Source: an uncultured Oscillospiraceae bacterium (GTDB taxonomy: Bacteria; Bacillota; Clostridia; Oscillospirales; Oscillospiraceae). From it: DNA of 40,047 nt. Below, piece by piece: positions 7,916-14,359 of this stretch. Position numbers and translations under genes: made by a program. The notes beneath the pieces are model-generated. The model saw only the letters and a list, made by a program, of their open reading frames with translations. It was not told the origin of the DNA and made no database searches. The DNA is taken from positions 1 through 40,047 of the forward strand of contig CANQSF010000023.1 in the NCBI GenBank assembly GCA_947626345.1. The letters run 5' to 3'. Each line of letters opens with the position of its first letter. Position 1 is the first letter of the stretch.

Positions 7916-7989
7916 AGCGGGATTGTGTAAAGGTAGCACAGCGGACTCTGACTCCGTATGTGAGGGTTCGAATCCTTCTCCCGCTGCCA
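7916..7989 (+). tRNA. tRNA-Gln (anticodon CTG)
   Basis: A 74-base tRNA with encoded CCA. The acceptor arms AGCGGGA (7916-7922) and TCCCGCT (7979-7985) pair over seven bases, with discriminator G and CCA at 7987-7989. The anticodon arm GCGGA/TCCGT encloses CTCTGAC, giving anticodon CTG (7948-7950), which reads CAG. The T-loop GGTTCGAATCC is canonical. It stands alone, with its own promoter and terminator. Confidence 0.97.
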
Positions 7990-7994
7990 AATGG

Positions 7995-8030
7995 AAAACG
8001 GCAGGTCTCTTTGTGAGACCTGTCGTTTTC
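7995..8030 (+). terminator. Terminator of tRNA-Gln
   Basis: AACGGCAGGTCTC pairs with GAGACCTGTCGTT around a short TTTGT loop, and is followed by a TTTT run. It lies directly after the tRNA. Confidence 0.88.
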
Positions 8031-8091
8031 GCGGGTGTAATGCTCTGTCCGCGAAGGGCGGACAGCTCACGCTGCTGGAGAGAGGAACGAT

Positions 8092-9477
8092 ATGGTACAC
8101 TATCTGCGCGCCCAGGCGCATGGCCAGTCGGTGCACACCAAGGACATGACCACGGGCAATCCCTATACGCTGATGATCGGCTTCGCCATGCCGCTGCTGC
8201 TCAGCCAGCTGTTCCAGCAGCTGTATAACACCGCCGACACCTTCCTGGTGGGGCGGAGCCTGGGCACCGAGGCGCTGGCGGCGGTGTCCTCCTCCGGCAC
8301 GCTGATCCACCTGATGGTCTCCTTCTTCATGGGCATGGCCATGGGCGCGGGGGTGGTCATCTCCCGGTACTTCGGGGCGGGAGAGGACGAGAAAGTCTCC
8401 CAGGCCATCCACACGGTGATCGCCTTCGGCATCGCCAGCGGCCTGCTGCTGACGGTGGTGGGAGTGGCGTTCACGCCCACGCTGCTGCGCTGGATGCAGA
8501 CGGACCCGGACGTGATGGACGAGGCGGTGGAGTATTTCCGGTATTACTTTTTGGGCAGCCTGGCGCTGGTGATGTACAACGTCTGCCGCAGCGTGATGAA
8601 CGCCCTGGGGGACAGCCGCCGGCCGCTTTACTACCTCATCTTCTCGTCGGTGCTGAACATCGTGCTGGACAGCGTGTTTCTGATGGTGTTCCACTGGGGG
8701 GTGTGGTCCGCGGCGGTGGCCACGGTGATCTCCCAGGCGGCCAGCGTGGTGCTGTGCATGATCCACCTGACCCGCAAGGGGGAGGTGTTCACGGTCCAGT
8801 GGCGGAAGATCCGCTTCCATGGCCGGCTCCTGCGGGAGATCGTCCGCTACGGCCTGCCCTCCGGGGTGCAGAACTCCGTCATCGGCTTCGCCAACGTGAT
8901 CGTCCAGAGCCAGATCAACTCCTTCGGCAAGCTGGCCATGGCCGCCTACGGCACCCACGCCAAGATCGAGGGCTTCGCCTTCCTGCCCATCACCAGCTTC
9001 AACATGGCCAGCACCACCTTCATCAGCCAGAATCTGGGGGCAAAGCAGTATGACCGGGCCAAGAAGGGCGCCCGCTTCAGCATCGCGGCGGCGGTGGTCC
9101 TGGCGGAGGCCATCGGCGTGGCCTGCTGGCTGCTGGCGCCGCGGCTGATCGCCGCCTTCGACAGCACGCCCGGCGTGGTGGAGCTGGGGGTGCGCCAGGC
9201 CAGGACGGTGGCGCTGTTTTACTGCCTGCTGGCCTACTCCCACTCGGTGGCGGCGGTGTGCCGGGGCGCGGGCAAGGCCTTCGTGCCCATGTTCGTGATG
9301 CTGTCCATCTGGTGCGTGGTGCGCATCTGCTACATCGCCATCGTGATGCACTTCACCGACAACATCGGCCTGATCTACTGGGCCTATCCGTTGACCTGGG
9401 CCATCAGCTCGGTGATCTATCTCATCTATTACCTGACCTCCGACTGGGTCCACGGCTTCGACAAGGCCATGGCGTGA
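8092..9477 (+). CDS. MATE family efflux transporter
   Basis: A 461-residue polytopic membrane protein of the MATE (MatE/NorM-DinF) type, which exports drugs or metabolites in exchange for Na+ or H+. The N-terminal segment FAMPLLLSQLFQQLYNTAD, with VGRSLGTEALAAVS after it, is the family signature, and about twelve hydrophobic segments follow. The second half repeats the fold, as in GLPSGVQNSVIGFANVIVQ. AGAGAGGA precedes the ATG. A small hairpin (CTGTCCGC/GCGGACAG, 8045-8065) lies in the leader. I see no regulator next to it. The substrate cannot be predicted. Confidence 0.92.
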   Translation: MVHYLRAQAHGQSVHTKDMTTGNPYTLMIGFAMPLLLSQLFQQLYNTADTFLVGRSLGTEALAAVSSSGTLIHLMVSFFMGMAMGAGVVISRYFGAGEDEKVSQAIHTVIAFGIASGLLLTVVGVAFTPTLLRWMQTDPDVMDEAVEYFRYYFLGSLALVMYNVCRSVMNALGDSRRPLYYLIFSSVLNIVLDSVFLMVFHWGVWSAAVATVISQAASVVLCMIHLTRKGEVFTVQWRKIRFHGRLLREIVRYGLPSGVQNSVIGFANVIVQSQINSFGKLAMAAYGTHAKIEGFAFLPITSFNMASTTFISQNLGAKQYDRAKKGARFSIAAAVVLAEAIGVACWLLAPRLIAAFDSTPGVVELGVRQARTVALFYCLLAYSHSVAAVCRGAGKAFVPMFVMLSIWCVVRICYIAIVMHFTDNIGLIYWAYPLTWAISSVIYLIYYLTSDWVHGFDKAMA

Positions 9478-9491
9478 CGAACGAATATAAC

Positions 9492-9524
9492 AAGCGGGCG
9501 GCTTTCGGAGCCGCCCGCTTTTCC
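9492..9524. terminator. Bidirectional terminator between the MATE and MFS genes
   Basis: AAGCGGGCGGCT (9492-9503) pairs perfectly with AGCCGCCCGCTT (9509-9520) around TTCGG, followed by TTCC on the plus strand and a TTGTTATATT tail on the minus strand. It lies between two convergent genes. Confidence 0.85.
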
Positions 9525-9538
9525 TATATTTTTTGGGA

Positions 9539-10819
9539 TCATTGGGGGGAGCGTGTCTTTTTCCGCAGGATCAGCACCGGGACCGCAACCAGCGTCAGCA
9601 CGGCGGCGGACGCCAGGAAGATGCCGGGGGTGGGGACATTCTTCACCACGCCCAGGTCCTCGTAGGTGGCGCCGGAGCTGCGGATCACCGCCGCGCCGAT
9701 GTAGGGGCCGATGACCATGGGCAGCAGCACCGCGAAGATCATGCGGATGCCCTGGAACAGCCCCGCCTTGTCCGGGGGCGTGCAGTCCCGGATGATGGCC
9801 GAGAGGATGGCCGTCACCAGCATATACCCGCCCATCATCACGATGCCGGCCAGGATCACCGGCACGAAGGAGCGGACGAAGTACATGGCGATGAGCCCCG
9901 CCAGCATCACGCCCGCCGCGGGCAGCACGATGTTCAGCTTGCCCACCCGGTCGATGAGCCCGCCGCTGGCCACGGACACAGCAGAGGCCACGAGGAGCAC
10001 CACGCCCAGGATGATGGCGTAGTTGTCGAAGCCCAGATACATCTGCATGTATATGATGAGATAGGGGAAGAAGACCTGCACCGCGCTGGCGAACACCAGA
10101 TAGGCGGCGAAGGCGACGTACAGCTCCGCGTGGCCGCGGATCACCGAGGGGCGGAAGCCGTAGAGGATGTTCCGGAAGTAGGGCTCGTCTTTCCGCTCCA
10201 GCGGCTCGTCCTTCAAGAGCAGCGCGGCGATGAGCCCCGCGGCGCTGACGGCCAGGCCGATGACCGTGAAGAAGGCCCGCCAGCGGCCCTGCTGGGTCAG
10301 GCCGTCCAGCAGTCCGAATACGATCAGCATGGAGATCAGCGGGAAGGTGGCCAGCACGGACTCGGCCCGGCCCCGGTTGGAGCTGTCGGTCACGTCGGTG
10401 ATGTAGGCGTTGAAGGCCGCGTCGTTGGCCGTGGAGCCGAAGAAGGTCATCACGCAGTCCATCACCACCACCAGCCCTGCCGCCGCGGCGGCGGCGTTGG
10501 CCGCGGGGAACCAGGCGCCCACCGCGTCCACGGTGATGAACCCGAAGGACAGGGTGGAGACGCCCCAGAGGATGTATCCGGCCACGATGAACGCCTTGCG
10601 CCGGGCCAGCTTGTCGCTGAGCGCGCCCATGAGGAGCGTGGTGACCGTGGCGGCGACGGCGCTGGCCGCCACCATGGCGGCGATGTAGGACGGGTCGGTG
10701 GAGATGGTGTTGTAGAGGAACACGTTGAAATACATGTTCTCCACCGTCCAGGCCACCTGGCCCACCAGTCCGATGAGGATGAACGACGCCCACACACGGG
10801 CGGACAGCTTTGTTTTCAT
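9539..10819 (-). CDS. Major facilitator superfamily transporter
   Basis: 426 residues with about twelve hydrophobic helices. The loop between helices 2 and 3 (MGALSDKLARRKAFIVAG) is the MFS signature, with a related SGGLIDRVGKLN in the second half. The asymmetric N-terminal half, with long loops such as ITDVTDSSNRGRAE, recalls the sugar-cation symporter-like MFS_2 group, but the substrate is unknown. Its ATG overlaps the stop of the upstream sugar transferase by four bases (ATGA on the minus strand), so the two are probably co-translated. It could be a flippase or exporter for the transferase product, but that is only contextual. Confidence 0.85.
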   Translation of the reverse strand: MKTKLSARVWASFILIGLVGQVAWTVENMYFNVFLYNTISTDPSYIAAMVAASAVAATVTTLLMGALSDKLARRKAFIVAGYILWGVSTLSFGFITVDAVGAWFPAANAAAAAAGLVVVMDCVMTFFGSTANDAAFNAYITDVTDSSNRGRAESVLATFPLISMLIVFGLLDGLTQQGRWRAFFTVIGLAVSAAGLIAALLLKDEPLERKDEPYFRNILYGFRPSVIRGHAELYVAFAAYLVFASAVQVFFPYLIIYMQMYLGFDNYAIILGVVLLVASAVSVASGGLIDRVGKLNIVLPAAGVMLAGLIAMYFVRSFVPVILAGIVMMGGYMLVTAILSAIIRDCTPPDKAGLFQGIRMIFAVLLPMVIGPYIGAAVIRSSGATYEDLGVVKNVPTPGIFLASAAVLTLVAVPVLILRKKTRSPQ

Positions 10820-11433
10820 ACGGCGCCTCCTGATGGTTTATCTTCCACGTCCTCCCGGCGGAGGACCTTGCCGATGGTGACCCAAAAGATGTGCCAGTCC
10901 AGGGAGAAGCTGAGCCGGCGGAGATATTCCGCGTCCAGCGCGGCCTTGCGCCGGGCGTCCAGCCGGTCCCGGCCGCTGATCTGGGCCAGACCCGTGAGCC
11001 CGGGCCGGAGGACGTATACCCCCGCGGCCCGGCGCAGGGAGTGGATGGGCTCTTCCTCCGGGATCAGAGGCCGGGGGCCGATCAGGGACATGGTCCCGGT
11101 GAGCACCTGGGCCAGCTGGGGCAGCTCGTCCAGACTGAAGGCGCGCAGGAACCGGCCCACCGGCGTGACGCGCCCATCCCGGGCGATGCTGCGGAATTTA
11201 TATAATGTGAAGGGCGCGCCGGACCGGCCCACCCGCGTCTGGCGGAAGAGCACCGGCTCCCCGGGACCGGACAGCTTCACCGCCCCGGCGGCCGCGGCCA
11301 TGGGCAGGGCGCTCAGGACCAGTCCCAGCGCTGCCAGAAGGATGTCCAGCGCACGTTTCACCGCCATATACCGGCGCTGGGGCGCCGTGAGCGGGCCGGG
11401 AGCGGGCTGGATTGTCGGTGGTCTCTGGGCCAA
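10816..11433 (-). CDS. Undecaprenyl-phosphate sugar phosphotransferase (PglC/WcaJ catalytic type)
   Basis: A 205-residue monotopic phosphoglycosyltransferase that moves a sugar phosphate from a UDP-sugar to a lipid carrier at the membrane, starting a surface glycan. It has the re-entrant hydrophobic stretch LDILLAALGLVLSALPMA, then FRQTRVGRSGAPFTLYKFRS, SLDELPQL, MSLIGPRPL and LRPGLTGLAQISGRD. The multi-spanning N-terminus of long WcaJ proteins is missing. The start is TTG 11433 with GAGGA eight bases upstream. No other glycan genes are nearby, so the pathway is not visible here. Confidence 0.9.
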   Translation of the reverse strand: MAQRPPTIQPAPGPLTAPQRRYMAVKRALDILLAALGLVLSALPMAAAAGAVKLSGPGEPVLFRQTRVGRSGAPFTLYKFRSIARDGRVTPVGRFLRAFSLDELPQLAQVLTGTMSLIGPRPLIPEEEPIHSLRRAAGVYVLRPGLTGLAQISGRDRLDARRKAALDAEYLRRLSFSLDWHIFWVTIGKVLRREDVEDKPSGGAV

Positions 11434-11470
11434 GGGACGCGTCCTCTTTTCCGTCGAAATGGATATACAA

Positions 11471-11500
11471 ATTATATCGCACCGGGGCGGGCCCTGTCAA
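11471..11500 (-). promoter_or_regulatory. Sigma-A promoter of the sugar transferase-MFS operon
   Basis: On the minus strand a perfect TTGACA (11500-11495) and a perfect TATAAT (11476-11471) are separated by 18 bases. The start codon lies about 40 bases downstream. Confidence 0.82.
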
Positions 11501-11518
11501 CAAAGCCGCCGGCGCGCC

Positions 11519-11547
11519 TTGACAAGGACGGGCCGGGGCGGTACACT
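11519..11547 (+). promoter_or_regulatory. Sigma-A promoter of the phosphoesterase gene
   Basis: TTGACA (11519-11524), a 17-base spacer and TACACT (11542-11547). It is back to back with the divergent promoter at 11471-11500; the two -35 boxes are 18 bases apart, so polymerases may compete. Confidence 0.82.
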
Positions 11548-11574
11548 GGGGAAAACCGCGAGGGAGGTATGGAT

Positions 11575-12102
11575 ATGAAATGGTTGATCGCCTCCGACAT
11601 CCACGGCTCCGCCCTTTGGTGCGGAAGGCTGATGGAGGCGTTCGAGAGGGAAAAGGCGGACCGGATGCTGCTGCTGGGGGACTATCTCTATAATGGCATG
11701 GTCCAGGCGGACAAGCAGGCCGTGGCGGATATGCTCAACGCCCACGCCGGCGTGATCGACGCCGTGCGGGGCAACTGCGACAGCGACGAGGATCTGGCCA
11801 TGCTGGACTTCGCGGTGGACGAGGACTATCTGGTCCTGCCCGTGGGCGGGGTGCGGCTGTTCGCCACCCACGGCCACCGGTACGACGCCTCCCGCCGCCC
11901 GCCCATGGACAAGGGGGACATCCTGCTCCAGGGGCACACCCATGTGCCCGCCACCCGCCGGTGGATGGGATTTCTGCACTTCAACCCCGGCAGCGTGTCC
12001 CTGCCCAAATGGGGCAGCGAGCACGGGTATATGACCATGGAGGACGGGCTGTTCCGCTGGGTGACGATGGACGGGGAGGAGTACCGCCGGTACGAGCTGT
12101 GA
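11575..12102 (+). CDS. YfcE/MJ0936-type metallophosphoesterase
   Basis: A 175-residue phosphodiesterase of the calcineurin-like fold with a two-metal centre. Ligand motifs in order are ASDIHG, LLGDYLYNG, VRGNCDS, FATHGHRYD and LQGHTHVPA, followed by FNPGSVSLPK, which is typical of the YfcE branch. I chose ATG 11575 because GGGAGG is seven bases upstream; the ATG at 11569 is too close to it. It is a single-gene unit with its own promoter and terminator. The natural substrate is not known for the family. Confidence 0.9.
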   Translation: MKWLIASDIHGSALWCGRLMEAFEREKADRMLLLGDYLYNGMVQADKQAVADMLNAHAGVIDAVRGNCDSDEDLAMLDFAVDEDYLVLPVGGVRLFATHGHRYDASRRPPMDKGDILLQGHTHVPATRRWMGFLHFNPGSVSLPKWGSEHGYMTMEDGLFRWVTMDGEEYRRYEL

Positions 12103-12132
12103 GCCCGCCGGCATGACAAACGAATGATCCAC

Positions 12133-12160
12133 AAAGGAGAGCGCGAAGCTCTCCTTTTTT
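12133..12160 (+). terminator. Terminator of the phosphoesterase unit
   Basis: AAAGGAGAGC (12133-12142) pairs with GCTCTCCTTT (12148-12157) around GCGAA and runs into TTTTTT. Confidence 0.9.
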
Positions 12161-12252
12161 GTTCCTTTTTGGGGGAAAGCTACATCTTGTGGGGCGTAAA
12201 TCGACGGGGCACAATAGGAAAAAATTTACAGGAAAAACCTTAAAATTCCCCC

Positions 12253-12281
12253 TTGCAATTTCCGTTTTGCCCCCCTATAAT
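12253..12281 (+). promoter_or_regulatory. Sigma-A promoter of the dcw cluster
   Basis: TTGCAA (12253-12258), 17 bases and a perfect TATAAT (12276-12281) upstream of mraZ. Transcription would begin near 12288, exactly where the MraZ-type repeats start. Confidence 0.85.
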
Positions 12282-12288
12282 AGGGAGC

Positions 12289-12318
12289 AAGGTGGGGCGA
12301 AGTGGGGGAAAGTGTTTC
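12289..12318 (+). promoter_or_regulatory. MraZ operator: three 10-bp direct repeats
   Basis: AAGGTGGGGC, GAAGTGGGGG and AAAGTGTTTC follow one another without gaps. They match the AAAGTG(T/G)NNN repeats, 10 bp apart, known to bind MraZ in other low-GC bacteria. They begin at about +1, so MraZ bound here would block promoter escape and repress its own operon. Confidence 0.75.
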
Positions 12319-12351
12319 ACATTCCCACGCAAAGATCAGGGGGTGAGCCGG

Positions 12352-12768
12352 ATGACAGGAGAATATCAGCATTCTCTTGACGCCAAGGGGCGTCTGTTCA
12401 TCCCGGCACGCCTGCGGGACGAGCTCGGCGCGGAGTTCTATGTGACGCTGAGCATGGACCACTGCCTGTGCGCCTACAGCGCCGACCAGTGGCAGATCTT
12501 CTCTGACAAGGTCAACGCTATGCCCTATGTGAAGCAGCGGGCCATGCGGCCGCTGTATGCTTTTGCCTGCCGCTGTGAGCTGGACGCACAGGGGCGGGTG
12601 CTGCTGCCCCAGAGCCTGCGGGAGCGGGCGGGGCTGACGAAGAACGTGACGGTCCTGGGCTCCAACAACCACGCGGAGTTCTGGGACAGCGAGGAATGGG
12701 CCGCTCTGCGTGACGCCGAGGCGTCGCCGGAGAACATCGCCGCGGTGATGCAGGAGTTCGACTTCTGA
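12352..12768 (+). CDS. mraZ: MraZ, transcriptional regulator of the dcw cluster
   Basis: A 138-residue DNA-binding protein with two AbrB-like SpoVT folds: GEYQHSLDAKGRLFIPARLR at the N-terminus and CRCELDAQGRVLLPQSLRE in the second half. These carry the paired DxKGRxxxP/DxQGRxxxP signature. It forms ring oligomers and represses the division cluster through repeats at the promoter. The ATG at 12352 follows AGGGGGTGA by six bases. Its TGA overlaps the rsmH ATG (TGATG), so the two are translationally coupled. Confidence 0.96.
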   Translation: MTGEYQHSLDAKGRLFIPARLRDELGAEFYVTLSMDHCLCAYSADQWQIFSDKVNAMPYVKQRAMRPLYAFACRCELDAQGRVLLPQSLRERAGLTKNVTVLGSNNHAEFWDSEEWAALRDAEASPENIAAVMQEFDF

Positions 12769-13694
12769 TGCGGCACCAGAGCGTATTGCTCCAGGAATGC
12801 GTGCGGTACCTGGAGATCGACCCCGCGGGGATCTATGTGGACGGCACACTGGGCCTGGGAGGCCACGCCGAGGCGGTGGCGGAGCATCTGACCTCCGGCC
12901 GGCTCATCGGCATCGACCGGGACGAGAGCTCGCTGGACTTCGCCGGCCAGCGGCTGGCCCGCTTCGGAGAGCGGGTCACCCTGGTAAAGGGGAACTTCGG
13001 CGAGCTGGACGCCATCCTGGACGGGCTGGGCGTCGGCAAGGTCAACGGGATGCTCTTCGATCTGGGGGTATCGTCCCCCCAGCTGGACGATAAGGAGCGG
13101 GGCTTTTCCTACATGCAGGACGCGCCGCTGGACATGCGGATGGACCGCAGCGCGCCGCTGACGGCGCGGGAGGTGCTGAACACCTGGTCCGAGACGGAGC
13201 TGCGCAGCGTGTTCTGGCGCTACGGCGAGGAGCGATACGCCGGCCGGATCGCCGCGGCGGTGGCGGCCACCCGGGAGGAGGCCCCCATCGAGACCACCGG
13301 CCAGTTCGTGGACATCATCCGCAGGACCATGCCGGCGGCGGCGCTGCGGGAAAAGCAGCATCCGGCCAAGCGGTGCTTCCAGGCGGTGCGCATCGCCGTC
13401 AACGACGAGCTGGGCGCGCTGGAGCGGATGCTGGCCGCGGCCCCGGACAGGCTCGTCACCGGCGGCCGGCTGCTCATCATCAGCTTCCACTCCCTGGAGG
13501 ACCGGCTGGTGAAGGAGGCCATCCGCAGCAGAGAGAACGGCTGCACCTGCCCGCCGGATTTCCCGGTGTGCACATGCGGCTTCGTAAAGACGTTCAGGAG
13601 CGTGACCCGCAAGCCGGTGACTCCCGGCGCGGAGGAACTGGCGGACAATCCCCGGGCGCGCAGCGCCAGATTACGCATAGCGGAGAGGGTGTGA
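12768..13694 (+). CDS. rsmH: 16S rRNA (cytosine1402-N4)-methyltransferase
   Basis: RsmH (MraW) methylates N4 of C1402 in the ribosomal decoding centre using SAM. The 308-residue protein shows HQSVLLQECVRYL, the SAM motif YVDGTLGLGGHAEA, FDLGVSSPQLD, ERGFSY and PLDMRMD, and the late motif IISFHSLEDRLVK. Length and motif order match the family. It overlaps mraZ at TGATG and is followed after four bases by ftsL, in standard dcw order. Confidence 0.97.
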   Translation: MRHQSVLLQECVRYLEIDPAGIYVDGTLGLGGHAEAVAEHLTSGRLIGIDRDESSLDFAGQRLARFGERVTLVKGNFGELDAILDGLGVGKVNGMLFDLGVSSPQLDDKERGFSYMQDAPLDMRMDRSAPLTAREVLNTWSETELRSVFWRYGEERYAGRIAAAVAATREEAPIETTGQFVDIIRRTMPAAALREKQHPAKRCFQAVRIAVNDELGALERMLAAAPDRLVTGGRLLIISFHSLEDRLVKEAIRSRENGCTCPPDFPVCTCGFVKTFRSVTRKPVTPGAEELADNPRARSARLRIAERV

Positions 13695-13698
13695 CATC

Positions 13699-14289
13699 AT
13701 GGCGGACATCAAGACGTTCAAGTCTTATAACTTCGTCACCGGCGCCGTGGACGGCACGCTGGCCTACGACTTTTCCAACCCCGCCCTGTATCCGGACGAG
13801 GAGGAATACGGCCGGCAGGAGCGCCGCATCCGCCGCAGAGAGCGGGAGCGCTCCCAGCGGTGGATCCGGGAGGACGTCCACACCGGCGCCGAGACCGCCG
13901 TCCGGCGGCTGGGCGTCTCGCCGCTGAGCATCCTGGGCGCCGCGGTGGCGGCCGTGCTGCTGACCATGGTGCTGCTGGCGCAGATCCGTCTGACCGACAT
14001 CTCCTACACCGCCGCCAAGCTGGAGGATCAGATCGCGGCGCTGGAGACGGAGCGGGACAAGCTGACGGTGGAATACGAGACCATCTTCAACCTCAAGGAC
14101 GTGGAAGAGCAGGCCGTGGAGGTGCTGGGGATGCAGGAGCCCGACAGCGAGCAGATCTATTATCTGTCCGGTGTGGCCTCCGCCGACAAGGCCGTTGTGG
14201 TGACCCGGCAGCAGACCGATATGTTCTCCCTGGGCCTGGAGGATCTGGCCGGATCGATCAAAACATGGACAAAAGGCATTTTCGGTTGA
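13699..14289 (+). CDS. ftsL: FtsL-like division protein
   Basis: 196 residues with the FtsL layout: a basic, arginine-rich cytoplasmic part (residues 38-57), one membrane segment (LSILGAAVAAVLLTMVLLA, about 75-93) and an extracellular coiled coil from LEDQIAALETERDKL onward. FtsL pairs with the DivIB/FtsQ and FtsB type proteins to activate septal synthesis. The first ~35 residues (FKSYNFVTGAVDGTLAYDF) are longer than in Bacillus FtsL. Identification rests on topology and position between rsmH and the transpeptidase, since FtsL sequence is poorly conserved. GGAGAGGG precedes the ATG. Confidence 0.8.
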   Translation: MADIKTFKSYNFVTGAVDGTLAYDFSNPALYPDEEEYGRQERRIRRRERERSQRWIREDVHTGAETAVRRLGVSPLSILGAAVAAVLLTMVLLAQIRLTDISYTAAKLEDQIAALETERDKLTVEYETIFNLKDVEEQAVEVLGMQEPDSEQIYYLSGVASADKAVVVTRQQTDMFSLGLEDLAGSIKTWTKGIFG

Positions 14290-14359
14290 CAAGGGTATTA
14301 TACTGGTAATGGAGGGGCCTCCTGGCGGGGCCCCGACCCCAAGCAAAGGAGACACCGAG

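Noticed and set aside
9533..11578. A 681-codon plus-strand frame across the MFS and sugar transferase genes
   Set aside because: Its translation is compositionally biased (His, Gly, Asp, Arg) and it is the mirror of two well-identified minus-strand genes.
14286..14304. TTGACA followed by TATACT before the PASTA penicillin-binding protein gene
   Set aside because: Only seven bases separate the two boxes, too few for a sigma-A promoter, and no better -10 lies at 16-18 bases.
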